A stretch of 64,000 bases of DNA from Kitasatospora sp. MAA4 (GTDB taxonomy: Bacteria > Actinomycetota > Actinomycetes > Streptomycetales > Streptomycetaceae): NCBI RefSeq assembly GCF_029893355.1, contig NZ_JARZAI010000014.1, positions 62,001 through 126,000 on the forward strand, in the 5' to 3' direction. The position numbers were made by a program, and so were the translations under genes. Shown piece after piece: positions 1 to 8,359 of this stretch. The notes beneath the pieces were generated by a model. It was not told the DNA's origin. It ran no database searches and was given only the letters and a program-made list of their open reading frames with translations. Numbering within the stretch: position 1 is the first letter of the stretch; each line of letters opens with the position of its first letter.

Positions 1-1556
1 CAGTTCAGCACCGAGGTGTTCGGACGGGTCGGCCACGGCGCGTTGCCGCCGTCGTACTGGCTGGTCGTGTTCGGGTCCGGCGAGACGGTCAGGAAGCCGC
101 CGCCCTTGGTGTTCACGACCGTGCTGTTCAGCACGAAACCGGTGATGTCGGGCTGGGTGTCGCTGAGCGGCATGTAGATGTAGCTGCCGGCGCCAAGCGG
201 CCCGGTGGTCCAGGAGGGGTCGCGGGTGTCGAGCAGCCGGGTGGGCTTGATCGGCAGGTAGGCGCTCTTGCTGTCGGGGCTGTAGTAGCCGACCACGTCG
301 ACGATGACGTCGGCGCCCAGGCCGCCGCCGTTGTGCACGCGGATCTTGCCGTCGGCGCCGACCGGGACGACCACCGAGTTGGCGATGGTCTGGCCCGAGA
401 GGTAGTTGACGTTGGAGGCGTTCGGGGTGTCCTGGCCGTCGGGGTAGACCGTCAGGAAGCCGTCGCTGCGGGGGTTGGTGACGGTGACGTTGAGCGCGAC
501 CGCGGTGACGCCGGAGGCGGGCACGGCGCCGTTGCCGGCGACCTGGGCGGCGATCGAGCCGAGGCCGTCGACCTGGGCGGCGACACCGGTTCCGGTGCCG
601 TCGCGGGTGTCCACGATGCGGTTGGGCGCCAGCGAGGTGTAACCGCTGGCGGCGCTCTGGGTGAAGTAGCCGGTGACGTCGGCGATCAGGTCCACCGAGG
701 CCAGGCCGCTGTTGTACAGGTCGATGTAGCCGTCGGCGCCGACCGGCACGATCGCCATGTTCGGCACGGTCTGGCCGGTCGTGAAGTTCACGTTCGACGT
801 GGACGGGCGGGCGCCGCCGTCCGCGTAGGCGGTGATGAAGCCGCTGTTGGTCGGGTTGGTCACCGTGAGGTTGACGACCACGGCGCTCACCCGGGACGGG
901 ATCGCGCCGTTGCCGGCGATCTTCACCCGGGCCTGCTGGTAGGACCCGACCTGCCCGACCGGCGCGCCAGTGCCGTAGCGGGTGTCCAGCAGACGCGTCG
1001 GCCCGTACGGGGTGTACTCCGAACCCGGGGTCGACAGCGCCACGGAGTTCTGCACGACGTTGCCGCTGTTGTCAGTGATGACGACGCTGACGGTGTACTG
1101 CCCCAGCTTGGCGTAGCTGTGCGGCCACACCTGCGGCGAGGCATCGGTGAACGAGCTGTTGCTGGTGTTGCCGTCGCCCCAGTTGACGGTGGCGGTGAGC
1201 GGGAAGTCCGCGCTGGTGACGGTCGCGGTGAGCGCGACCCCGTACATGCTGGTACCCGTCGCGCTCAGGCCGACAGCCAGGCTCGGGTCCGGGGTACCGG
1301 ACGCGGCCGGCGCGGGAGCGGCGTCTGCCGGCGCGCTGCTGGTGTTCGCGGCGCTGGCCGCCTTCTGCACCCGGGCCGAGTTGGAGGCCGCGCTGGTGAA
1401 GGTCTGGAACTTCGAGGCCGCGGTCAGCGCGGAGGCGTTCGGGGCGGGCGACTTGGTGGCCGTGCCCGGTGCGCCGGCCGCGTTGGCCGATACCGGGACG
1501 AGAGCAACACCGGCTGCGATTATGGCAGCCAGCATTGCGGAACGACGGTGAGACAC
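1..1556 (-). CDS. Secreted PKD-domain protein with DTR-type repeats (C-terminus beyond window)
   Basis: Reading frame open from a GTG at 1556 to the window edge, so at least 518 residues and incomplete. The N-terminus is a signal peptide: basic start, hydrophobic AAIIAAGVALV, then an Ala-x-Ala-type site near residue 27 (SANA). After a low-complexity Ala/Ser linker comes a PKD-like domain at about 95-175, with the motifs TATVNWGDG and HSYAKLGQYTVSV. From about residue 184 follow about 130-residue repeats, each opening with R-[LI]-[LV]-DTR and ending in VDVVGYY or close variants; two are complete and a third starts before the edge. These repeats are common in secreted actinobacterial proteins; a carbohydrate or wall-binding role is inference. 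The start is a choice between GTG 1556 and an ATG seven codons in. The 205 bases upstream are richer in A+T than the surroundings and probably hold its promoter. Confidence 0.75.
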   Translation of the reverse strand, partial: MSHRRSAMLAAIIAAGVALVPVSANAAGAPGTATKSPAPNASALTAASKFQTFTSAASNSARVQKAASAANTSSAPADAAPAPAASGTPDPSLAVGLSATGTSMYGVALTATVTSADFPLTATVNWGDGNTSNSSFTDASPQVWPHSYAKLGQYTVSVVITDNSGNVVQNSVALSTPGSEYTPYGPTRLLDTRYGTGAPVGQVGSYQQARVKIAGNGAIPSRVSAVVVNLTVTNPTNSGFITAYADGGARPSTSNVNFTTGQTVPNMAIVPVGADGYIDLYNSGLASVDLIADVTGYFTQSAASGYTSLAPNRIVDTRDGTGTGVAAQVDGLGSIAAQVAGNGAVPASGVTAVALNVTVTNPRSDGFLTVYPDGQDTPNASNVNYLSGQTIANSVVVPVGADGKIRVHNGGGLGADVIVDVVGYYSPDSKSAYLPIKPTRLLDTRDPSWTTGPLGAGSYIYMPLSDTQPDITGFVLNSTVVNTKGGGFLTVSPDPNTTSQYDGGNAPWPTRPNTSVLN

Positions 1557-1761
1557 TGGGCCCCCAGTTGCGTGATGATCAGGACGCAAAGCGGACTCAG
1601 AATACAGATCTCGGCTAATGAAAGACAGTCAATTCAGATTGACCACAGAAGCCCTGGCCACGCATCAGACATTCCGTCCAAGTCCCTTGCACTGAAGCGC
1701 CACTAACGTCATGACATGAACTTTCAACGACGCCTCAGAGCAATTGGTGTGAAATCGTCCG

Positions 1762-4335
1762 TCAGTCCCGCGTCATGTCGACAAAGCGAGAGTAGTGGCC
1801 CTGGAAAGCAACCGTGATGGTGGCGGTGGGGCCGTTTCGGTGCTTGGCGACGATCAGGTCGGCCTCGCCCGCGCGGGGCGACTCCTTCTCGTAGGCGTCC
1901 TCGCGGTGCAGCAGGATGACCATGTCGGCGTCCTGCTCGATCGAGCCCGACTCACGCAGGTCGGAGACCATCGGCTTCTTGTCGGTGCGCTGTTCGGGAC
2001 CACGGTTCAGCTGGGAGAGCGCGATCACCGGGACCTCCAGCTCCTTGGCCAGCAGCTTGAGGTTTCGCGACATGTCGGAGACCTCCTGCTGACGGCTCTC
2101 GGCCCGCCGGGAGCCGCCGGACTGCATCAGCTGGAGGTAGTCGATGACCACCAGCTTGAGGTCCTGGCGCTGCTTCAGGCGGCGGCACTTGGCGCGGATC
2201 TCCATCATCGACAGGTTGGGCGAGTCGTCGATGAAGAGCGGTGCGGCGGTGACGTCCGGCATCCGGCGGGCGACCCTGGTCCAGTCGTCGTCCGTCATGT
2301 TGCCCGACCGCATGTGGTGCAGCGCGACCCGGGCCTCCGCCGAGAGCAGGCGCATGGCGATCTCGTTGCGGCCCATTTCGAGCGAGAAGATCACACTCGG
2401 CAGACCGTTGGTGATCGAGCAGGCCCGGGAGAAGTCCAGCGCGAGGGTGGAGTTGTGGGTGGGAACCATCGACCGGGTGGCCAGGTACATGTGATCCGGG
2501 TTGTCCACCTGGACACAGCGGACCGGGACGCTGTCGATCTCCCGAGCGTCGGTGACGAACCTCTGCTTCAGCCTCGGGGTACTGGTGCGCCTGCGGGCGC
2601 TGTGCACGCTCTGCTTGCGCTCCAGCCCGAACACCTCGTCAGTCGGTGTGAACGTGACGATGTATGCGGTGGACGACTCCTCCGAGCGCCCTGCGACCCG
2701 CTTGGCCGTCATGCCACAGCGATAGCCGAGGCTCAGGACGAGCTCACGGAACCCCTCGGCCAGCGCCCGGCTGGTGACGGCGAACTGGACCGATCCCGTG
2801 TTCGTGACCGTTCCGTCGGTGTCCAGGAGCCCGGCGAGCAGCTCCCTGCGCTGGGCGACGGAACTGCGCAGATACTCCTGAGGGATGTGCTTGTTCCCCA
2901 AACTGATCGATGCGCCGACGGGGTGGATCTCGAAGCCCTCGTCCGCGACGCGTTGCACGATCTCCGGGTCCGCCGAGGTGAGCCGCGCGGCCTTGCTGTG
3001 GCCGTCACCCAGCCACGCTCCGAGCGTGTAGGGCGGCACGGGCAGATCCCGGTGCGGGAGGTCGAGCGGGGCCGCGTTCTGCACGCTGTGGTTCGTGCGC
3101 TGATCGGCCGTGTCGCAGTGCAGCGTCCCGGCGATCTCCTTGGTCGTCTTGACCGAGGCGAAGGTGCGCTGGGTGCGGTTGTACCCGGCGGCGGCAGCCT
3201 GGGCCGATTTGCGCGAGGCCCGGGTGTCGGTGAGCCACTGGTGATCCGCATCGGCGATGACAGTGGTGCCGTCATCGAACGACATCTCGTAGCAGGGTCG
3301 ACCCGTCATCACCTCGGTGGCGGCCACCACCCGGGTCGGCTTCCCCGTTGCGTCGAGCAGGTAGTCGCCCGGCTGTACCTCGCCCATGGTGGTCCACCCG
3401 GTGGGGGTGGGGAGCGGCGTGTCGAGGGCGAGTGCCTTACCCATTGCGGGTCGGGCGGCGATGACGATCATCTGGCCGGGGTGGAGGCCGTTGGTCAGCG
3501 CGTCGAGGTCGGCGAAGCCGGTGGGGACGCCGGACATCTGGCCGTTGCGGGAGCCGATCGCCTCGATCTCGTCGAGGGCGCCCTCCATGATGTCGGCGAG
3601 CGGCGCGTAGTCCTCGCTGGTGCGCTGCTCGGTGACGGCGTAGATCTCGGCCTGCGCCGCGTTGACGATCTCGTCCACGTCGCCCTCGGCGGCGTAGCCC
3701 ATGCCGGCGATCCGGGTGCCGGCCTCGACCAGGCGGCGCAGCACGGCGCGCTCGTGGACGATCTCGGCGTAGTACTCGGCGTTGGCGGCGGTCGGGACGG
3801 AGTTGACCAGGGTGTGCAGGTAGCCCGGACCGCCGACCCGGGCCAGCTCGCCGCGCTTGGTGAGCTCGCTGGCGACGGTGATCGGGTCGGCCGGCTCGCC
3901 GCGGGCGTAGAGGTCGAGGATCGCGCTGTGGATGAGCTCGTGGGCCGGGCGGTAGTAGTCGAGCGGCTTGAGCACCTCGACGACGTCGGCGATGGCGTCC
4001 TTGGAGAGCAGCATGCCGCCGAGCACGGACTGCTCGGCGGCGAGGTCCTGCGGGGGGACCCGCTCGAAGCCCTCCATCCCGCCGGAGCGCTCGCGATCGG
4101 CGTCCTTGCCGCCACCACCACCGCCACCGTCCCGGTCGCGCTTGCGGAAGTCCCCGCCCTTGCCACCGCCGGAGCCGGAGCCGCCCTTGCCGCCCTCGGC
4201 GCGGTTGCGGGAGACCGGGAGCCGGTCGCCGGGCCCGTCGGGCTGGAAGGGGCCGGAGAATGCGTCGTCGGACGGCTGCCAGTCGTCCTCCGGGGGCGGA
4301 GGCACGTCGTGGTCGTCGTACTGGGGGCCGGTCAC
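1762..4335 (-). CDS. dnaB: Replicative DNA helicase DnaB precursor, intein-containing
   Basis: 857 residues from a GTG start: a 529-residue hexameric 5'-3' replicative helicase interrupted by a 328-residue intein. The N-terminal 85 residues are a disordered Gly/Asp/Arg-rich extension. The DnaB N-terminal domain starts near residue 92 (VPPQDLAAEQSVLGG). The RecA-like motor begins near 265, and its Walker A motif is split: ARPAMGK at 294-300 and STLALDF from 629. Walker B (VVIDYLQLM) and the motif with LSQLNRGPEQR follow in the C-terminal part. The protein should be active only after splicing. It lies about 37 kb from oriC and reads away from it. A DnaA-box cluster covers its upstream region, so DnaA may control it. 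Function is certain from the helicase motifs. Confidence 0.97.
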   Translation of the reverse strand: MTGPQYDDHDVPPPPEDDWQPSDDAFSGPFQPDGPGDRLPVSRNRAEGGKGGSGSGGGKGGDFRKRDRDGGGGGGGKDADRERSGGMEGFERVPPQDLAAEQSVLGGMLLSKDAIADVVEVLKPLDYYRPAHELIHSAILDLYARGEPADPITVASELTKRGELARVGGPGYLHTLVNSVPTAANAEYYAEIVHERAVLRRLVEAGTRIAGMGYAAEGDVDEIVNAAQAEIYAVTEQRTSEDYAPLADIMEGALDEIEAIGSRNGQMSGVPTGFADLDALTNGLHPGQMIVIAARPAMGKALALDTPLPTPTGWTTMGEVQPGDYLLDATGKPTRVVAATEVMTGRPCYEMSFDDGTTVIADADHQWLTDTRASRKSAQAAAAGYNRTQRTFASVKTTKEIAGTLHCDTADQRTNHSVQNAAPLDLPHRDLPVPPYTLGAWLGDGHSKAARLTSADPEIVQRVADEGFEIHPVGASISLGNKHIPQEYLRSSVAQRRELLAGLLDTDGTVTNTGSVQFAVTSRALAEGFRELVLSLGYRCGMTAKRVAGRSEESSTAYIVTFTPTDEVFGLERKQSVHSARRRTSTPRLKQRFVTDAREIDSVPVRCVQVDNPDHMYLATRSMVPTHNSTLALDFSRACSITNGLPSVIFSLEMGRNEIAMRLLSAEARVALHHMRSGNMTDDDWTRVARRMPDVTAAPLFIDDSPNLSMMEIRAKCRRLKQRQDLKLVVIDYLQLMQSGGSRRAESRQQEVSDMSRNLKLLAKELEVPVIALSQLNRGPEQRTDKKPMVSDLRESGSIEQDADMVILLHREDAYEKESPRAGEADLIVAKHRNGPTATITVAFQGHYSRFVDMTRD
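2452..3435 (-). other. DnaB intein, class 3 type, with LAGLIDADG homing endonuclease
   Basis: Residues 301-628 of the dnaB product. It interrupts the Walker A lysine and the following Ser-Thr, a site that abolishes helicase activity until removal. Residue 1 is Ala, not Cys or Ser. In compensation the sequence has the class 3 triad: Trp367 two residues after the block B His (ADADHQW), Cys607 in block F (PVRCVQVD), and Thr626 before the terminal His-Asn (PTHN). The +1 extein residue is Ser629. Known class 3 inteins use the block F Cys as first nucleophile to make the branched intermediate. Both endonuclease motifs look intact: LGAWLGDG near 438-445 and LLAGLLDTDG near 499-508. The element is therefore probably still able to home into intein-free dnaB alleles. 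Confidence 0.92.
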
Positions 4336-4525
4336 GCGTGTTCCCCGATCAGCGAGCGGTGCGAGTGCGGTGCGAGGGCGGAGTGGTCAAGGAGGGCGGC
4401 CGGGGTCACGAACCGGTCCACCTCCTTCTTACGCCACGGTGCCGACAAAACGGACGCCGGGTGGGCATCTGGCGCGTCGGACGAGCGCCCACGCTAAGGG
4501 GCCGGAGGGCCTTCGACCAAGACGG

Positions 4526-4614
4526 TTATCCACAGGGCATGTGGATGACGGACCCTGTCCTGTGGACAACTGCCCGAAACCTGTGCACGAGCATGTGGAC
4601 GGCCCTGTGGATAA
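4526..4614. promoter_or_regulatory. DnaA-box cluster between dnaB and the MATE gene
   Basis: The 466 bases between dnaB (start 4335) and the MATE gene (4802) hold no convincing gene. They contain three perfect Streptomyces DnaA boxes: TTATCCACA at 4526-4534 (plus), TTGTCCACA at 4561-4569 (minus) and TTATCCACA at 4606-4614 (minus). Degenerate copies lie at 4540-4548, 4582-4590, 4594-4602 and 4780-4788. From memory, S. coelicolor has a high-affinity DnaA-box cluster called D78 in this chromosomal neighbourhood that limits initiation. This cluster is a good candidate for the equivalent titration site. It could also regulate dnaB, whose promoter must lie in the same gap. Confidence 0.75.
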
Positions 4615-4801
4615 CCACACCATCCACCTGGTGTCAACTTGCTGACCTGCGATGACTCGATCTGATGGCTGTGCATGAGAAATTCTTCACACAGGTCCGG
4701 ATCGACCCTCCACCGCCAGGCAACAGGCCCGTCGCTCACAGGTACGAGTAAGAGATGAGACAGCCTTGCACCACTTACCTGTGGATGGTTACGGTGGCCG
4801 C

Positions 4802-6130
4802 ATGACAGCCCCGAGAACCGACCGCCGCCGCCAGGACCGGGAGATCCTGGCCCTGGCCGTCCCGGCCTTCGGTGCCCTGGTCGCCGAACCGCTCTTCCTG
4901 CTGGCCGACTCGGCGATCGTCGGCCACCTCGGCACCTCCCGGCTGGCCGGGCTCGGCGTGGCCGGCGCCGCGCTGTCCACCGTCACCGGGGTGTTCGTCT
5001 TCCTCGCCTACGCCACCACCGCCGCGGTCGCCCGCCGGATCGGCGCCGGGGACCGCCGCGGCGCCATCCAGCAGGGCATCGACGGCATCTGGCTCGCGCT
5101 GCTGCTCGCCGTCCCGCTGGTGCTGCTCACCCTGGTGTCCGCGCCGTGGATCGCGGACGTCCTGGGCGCCTCCGACACCGCCGCCCCCTACGCGGTGACG
5201 TACCTGCGGATCAGCTCACTGGGCGTGCCCGCGATGCTGATGGTACTGGCCGCCACCGGCGTGCTGCGCGGCCTGCAGGACACCCGTACCCCGCTGCTGG
5301 TGGCCGTGGCCGGGTTCACCGCCAACATCGGCCTCAACCTCGCCCTGGTCTACGGCGCCGGCCTCGGCGTGGCCGGCTCCGCCTGGGGGACGGTGCTGGC
5401 GCAGACCGCGATGGCCGCCGCGTACGTCGCGGTGGTGCTCCGCGGTGCCCGCCGGGAGCGGGCCGGACTGCGACCGGACGCGGCGGGCATCCGGGCCTGC
5501 GCCAAGGCGGGCTGGCCGCTGATGGTCCGCACGCTCAGCCTGCGCGGCGTGCTGATGATCGCCACCGCGGTGGCCGCCCGGCTGGGCGACCGGGAGATCG
5601 CGGCCCACCAGGTCGCGATGACCCTGTGGACCTTCCTCGCCTTCGGCCTGGACTCCATCGCGATCGCCGGACAGGCGATCATCGGCCGCTACCTGGGCGC
5701 CGGCGACGCCCGGGGGGCCCGCGCGGCGACCCGCCGGATGGTGCAGTGGGGCGTCGGCTCGGGGGTGCTGCTCGGCCTGCTGACGGTCCTCGCCCGCCCG
5801 CTGTACGTGCCGCTGTTCAGCCCGGACCCGCAGGTGCAGGACGCGCTCAGCGCCGTCCTGCTGCTGGTCGCGCTGACCCAGCCGGCGGCCGGCCTGGTCT
5901 TCGTCCTGGACGGCGTCCTGATGGGCGCCGGGGACGGCCCCTACCTGGCCTGGGCGATGCTGGCCACGCTGGCCCTGTTCGCCCCGGTGGCGCTCGCGGT
6001 ACCGGCGCTCGGCTGGGGGCTGCTGGGCCTGTGGTGGGCGATGAACCTCTTCATGCTGGTGCGCGGCGCCTTCCTGCTGGGCCGGGTGCGCGGCGGGCAC
6101 TGGCTGGTGACCGGCGCCGTCCGGGCCTGA
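4802..6130 (+). CDS. MATE family (DinF-like) efflux transporter
   Basis: 442 residues, about twelve hydrophobic segments in two bundles of six, typical length for the multidrug and toxic compound extrusion family. The N-terminus (DREILALAVPAFGALVAEPLFLLAD) and the stretch ADSAIVGHLGTSRLAGLG match the first MatE domain; the second starts near residue 235 with AAHQVAMTLWTFLAFGLDSIAIAGQ. Probably an integral-membrane cation/drug antiporter. I chose ATG 4802 over a TTG twelve codons upstream because family proteins start right before the DREIL-type segment. It is transcribed divergently from dnaB across the DnaA-box cluster and ends in a hairpin shared with rplI. Substrate unknown. Confidence 0.9.
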   Translation: MTAPRTDRRRQDREILALAVPAFGALVAEPLFLLADSAIVGHLGTSRLAGLGVAGAALSTVTGVFVFLAYATTAAVARRIGAGDRRGAIQQGIDGIWLALLLAVPLVLLTLVSAPWIADVLGASDTAAPYAVTYLRISSLGVPAMLMVLAATGVLRGLQDTRTPLLVAVAGFTANIGLNLALVYGAGLGVAGSAWGTVLAQTAMAAAYVAVVLRGARRERAGLRPDAAGIRACAKAGWPLMVRTLSLRGVLMIATAVAARLGDREIAAHQVAMTLWTFLAFGLDSIAIAGQAIIGRYLGAGDARGARAATRRMVQWGVGSGVLLGLLTVLARPLYVPLFSPDPQVQDALSAVLLLVALTQPAAGLVFVLDGVLMGAGDGPYLAWAMLATLALFAPVALAVPALGWGLLGLWWAMNLFMLVRGAFLLGRVRGGHWLVTGAVRA

Positions 6131-6162
6131 GAGCACAGCGACCTGGGAGCACAGCGAAAAGA

Positions 6163-6204
6163 CCCGAGGGCCGGCGCTCCGCGAACGGAGTTCCGGCCCT
6201 CGGG
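6163..6204. terminator. Bidirectional terminator hairpin between MATE gene and rplI
   Basis: An imperfect inverted repeat pairing CCCGAGGGCCGG with CCGGCCCTCGGG, plus inner CTCCG/CGGAG, around a CGAA loop. It lies between the convergent stop codons at 6130 and 6225, so it can serve both transcripts. No long U-tract, as is usual in streptomycetes. Confidence 0.75.
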
Positions 6205-6224
6205 CCCATCAACTGCTAGGCAGT

Positions 6225-6671
6225 TCAGGCAGACACGACGGCGACGTCGAGGTTGGCCTGGACGTCGGCGTGCAGCTTGACCGACACCTTGTGGGTGCCC
6301 ACGGTCTTGATCGGCGAGGCGATCGTGACGGCGCGCTTGTCCACAACCGGGCCGCCGGCGGCCTTGACGGCCTCCACGACATCGGCCTGGGTGACGGAGC
6401 CGAACAGGCGGCCGGCGTCGCCGGAGCGAACGGCCAGCTTGACCTGCAGGCCCTCGAGCTTGCCCTTGAACTCGTTGGCAGCCTCAAGGGTCTGGATCTC
6501 GTGGACCTTGCGGGCGCGACGGATCGCGTCGACGTCCTTCTGTCCACCCTTGGTCCAGCGGATGGCAAAGCTGCGGGGGATCAGGAAGTTACGGGCGTAA
6601 CCGTCCTTGACCTCGACAACCTCGCCGGCGCCACCGAGGCCGGAGACCTCGTGAGTGAGGATGATCTTCAT
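6225..6671 (-). CDS. rplI: 50S ribosomal protein L9
   Basis: 148 residues, the full family length. The N-terminal rRNA-binding domain shows the L9 signature (MKIILTHEVSGLGGAGEVVEVKDGYARN, given here as its start MKIILTHEVSGLG and the Gly/Lys-rich turn VKDGYARNFLIP). A long connecting helix (about 45-75) leads to the C-terminal domain ending in DVAVVSA. L9 binds 23S rRNA at the base of the L1 stalk and supports frame maintenance. It is the last gene of the rpsF-ssb-rpsR-rplI operon, 17 bases after the rpsR stop codon. Confidence 0.97.
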   Translation of the reverse strand: MKIILTHEVSGLGGAGEVVEVKDGYARNFLIPRSFAIRWTKGGQKDVDAIRRARKVHEIQTLEAANEFKGKLEGLQVKLAVRSGDAGRLFGSVTQADVVEAVKAAGGPVVDKRAVTIASPIKTVGTHKVSVKLHADVQANLDVAVVSA

Positions 6672-6688
6672 TCTTTGGTCACCCTCTC

Positions 6689-6925
6689 TTAGCGCGCGGT
6701 GCTGGTGTAGGGCAGCAGGGCCATCTCACGGCTGTTCTTCACGGCCGTGGCGACGTCGCGCTGGTGCTGGGTGCAGTTGCCGGTGACCCGGCGGGCGCGG
6801 ATCTTCCCGCGGTCGGAGATGAACTTGCGGAGCAAGTTCGTGTCCTTGTAGTCAACGTAGTTGACCTTGTCCTTGCAGAAGACGCAAACCTTCTTCTTCG
6901 GCTTGCGAGCAGGCGGCTTCGCCAT
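6689..6925 (-). CDS. rpsR: 30S ribosomal protein S18, zinc-ribbon (C+) form
   Basis: 78 residues. Start taken at ATG 6925: a GGAG lies six bases upstream, while the alternative TTG four codons earlier overlaps that GGAG. The protein keeps CxxC (VCVFC) and a third Cys with a following His (GNCTQHQ), so this is the Cys-containing zinc-binding paralogue. Actinomycetes often carry a second, Cys-free S18 that is induced under zinc limitation; that copy is not in this window. S18 sits on the 30S platform next to S6, encoded at the head of this operon. Confidence 0.95.
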   Translation of the reverse strand: MAKPPARKPKKKVCVFCKDKVNYVDYKDTNLLRKFISDRGKIRARRVTGNCTQHQRDVATAVKNSREMALLPYTSTAR

Positions 6926-7004
6926 TGTGTGCTCCAAAGTGGATTCACGATCCGGGGCCGGCGCGTCAGCACACGGCTCCGGGTCGCACGAAATCTGTCA
7001 GCTC

Positions 7005-7616
7005 TTAGAACGGGGGCTCTTCCGAGAAGCCGCCACCGGACGGGGCACCCCAGCCACCGCCGCCACCCTGGTTTCCACCGGGTGCCGGAGCGCTGGACGC
7101 CCACGGGTCGTCGCTGGGACCGGACTGGCCGCCGCCGGAGGTGTTGCCACCCCAGCCGCCGCCCTGCTGGCCGCCACCGCCGAACCCGCCGCCCTGCTGC
7201 TGGCCGCCGCCGAAGCCGCCGCCACCACCAGGTGCGCCCTGGCCACCGGACCGGTTGGCCCGGGTCACCTTGGCGGTCGCCGAGCGAAGGCTCGGGCCGA
7301 CCTCGTCGACCTCGACCTCGAAGACCGTCCGCTTCTCGCCTTCCTTGGTCTCGTAAGACCGCTGGCGCAGTCGGCCCTGCACGATCACGCGCATGCCGCG
7401 CTGCAGCGACTCGGCCACGTTCTCCGCCGGCTGACGCCAGACGTTGCACGTGAGGAAGAGGCTTTCGCCGTCCTTCCACTCGTTCGTCTGACGGTCGAAG
7501 GTGCGGGGAGTGGACGCGATGCGGAACTTCGCGACCGCCGCACCCGACGGGGTGAAACGCAGCTCGGGGTCGTCGACGAGATTGCCGACGAGTGTGATGA
7601 CGGTCTCGCCTGCCAT
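7005..7616 (-). CDS. ssb: Single-stranded DNA-binding protein
   Basis: 203 residues. An N-terminal OB-fold domain (about 1-112; GETVITLVGNLVDDPELRFTP near the start in short form VGNLVDDPELRFT) is followed by a Gly/Gln-rich flexible tail and an acidic tip ending in EEPPF, the conserved partner-binding peptide of bacterial SSBs. It coats single-stranded DNA at forks and recruits repair and replication proteins. It lies between rpsF and rpsR as in most bacteria. The 132-base gap to rpsF carries a long inverted repeat made of parS half sites (7654-7707). Confidence 0.97.
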   Translation of the reverse strand: MAGETVITLVGNLVDDPELRFTPSGAAVAKFRIASTPRTFDRQTNEWKDGESLFLTCNVWRQPAENVAESLQRGMRVIVQGRLRQRSYETKEGEKRTVFEVEVDEVGPSLRSATAKVTRANRSGGQGAPGGGGGFGGGQQQGGGFGGGGQQGGGWGGNTSGGGQSGPSDDPWASSAPAPGGNQGGGGGWGAPSGGGFSEEPPF

Positions 7617-7748
7617 GGTGTGATGGCCTCTCGGGAGGAGGAGTTCCGTTCAGCGATGTTTCACGCTTCAGCGGTGCTTGTAGTGGCTTCCGCCACGTGA
7701 AACATCGGACCTGGACTACCGGAGACCCAGCAGGGTCTCAGCGGTGGC

Positions 7749-8039
7749 TCAGTGGGTGTCCGGGCGCAGGACCTTGGTCCGCAGAACCGACTCGCTCAGC
7801 GAGAACTGGCGGTCGAGCTCCTTGACAACCGCGGGCGTGGCCTTCAGGTCGATGACCGTGTAGATGCCCTCGGACTGCTTGTTGATCTCGTACGACAGGC
7901 GACGACGGCCCCACGTGTCGATCTTCTCAACGTTGCCGCCACCTTCGCGGACAACGTTCAGGAAGGTCTCGATCAGGGGGGAGACAGCGCGCTCCTCGAC
8001 CGAGGGGTCGAGGATGACCATCACCTCGTAGTGACGCAT
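7749..8039 (-). CDS. rpsF: 30S ribosomal protein S6
   Basis: 96 residues from ATG 8039, preceded by a strong AGGAGGTGG. MRHYEVMVILDPSVEERAV is the standard S6 start; the body has the expected alternating strands and helices and ends in LRPDTH. A reading frame extending 117 codons upstream is not supported: the family starts at MRHYE. First gene of the operon; its promoter must lie in the 320-base gap to the divergent gene at 8360. Confidence 0.97.
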   Translation of the reverse strand: MRHYEVMVILDPSVEERAVSPLIETFLNVVREGGGNVEKIDTWGRRRLSYEINKQSEGIYTVIDLKATPAVVKELDRQFSLSESVLRTKVLRPDTH

Positions 8040-8359
8040 GAGTAACCCACCTCCTTTGGACTCAACGGCCACGGTCTCTCCGTGGCAGGAGGGTTGTGCA
8101 GCGTCGGCACTGGAGGAGTGACCGACCGCGGTCCACCGTAGTGGCCGGGTCCGACAGTGCCGCTCCGTCGACCCGCCGGCGGGTGGGAACCCACGAGCGA
8201 AGACAGGACAGGCACAACTACACCAGTGCAGACCGCACAGCCTACCCGCACCCATCCGGCCGAACAAAACGCGTACCGGTTGAGATCCAGGGGTCAACCG
8301 GCGCAATCTGGGCACAACGGCTACACGCGCACCCTCGCCCCTCGCAGGAGGTGGGTTCC
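8040..8359. promoter_or_regulatory. Divergent promoter region between rpsF and a membrane protein gene
   Basis: 320 bases with no supported gene. It must hold the rpsF operon promoter (minus) and that of the gene at 8360 (plus). I see Shine-Dalgarno sequences at both ends (AGGAGGTGG near 8050 on the minus strand; CAGGAGGTGGG near 8345 on plus) but no unambiguous -35/-10 pair. Confidence 0.5.

Noticed and set aside
184..960. Repeated DTR segments as a possible CRISPR or DNA repeat
   Set aside because: Repeats are about 390 bases, diverged in DNA and in frame; they are protein domain repeats.
1795..4497. Open frame of 900 codons antisense to dnaB
   Set aside because: Mirrors the third-position GC of dnaB; no family-like segments or start signals. 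Same reason applies to the long antisense frames over PBP, murJ, recF, gyrB and gyrA.
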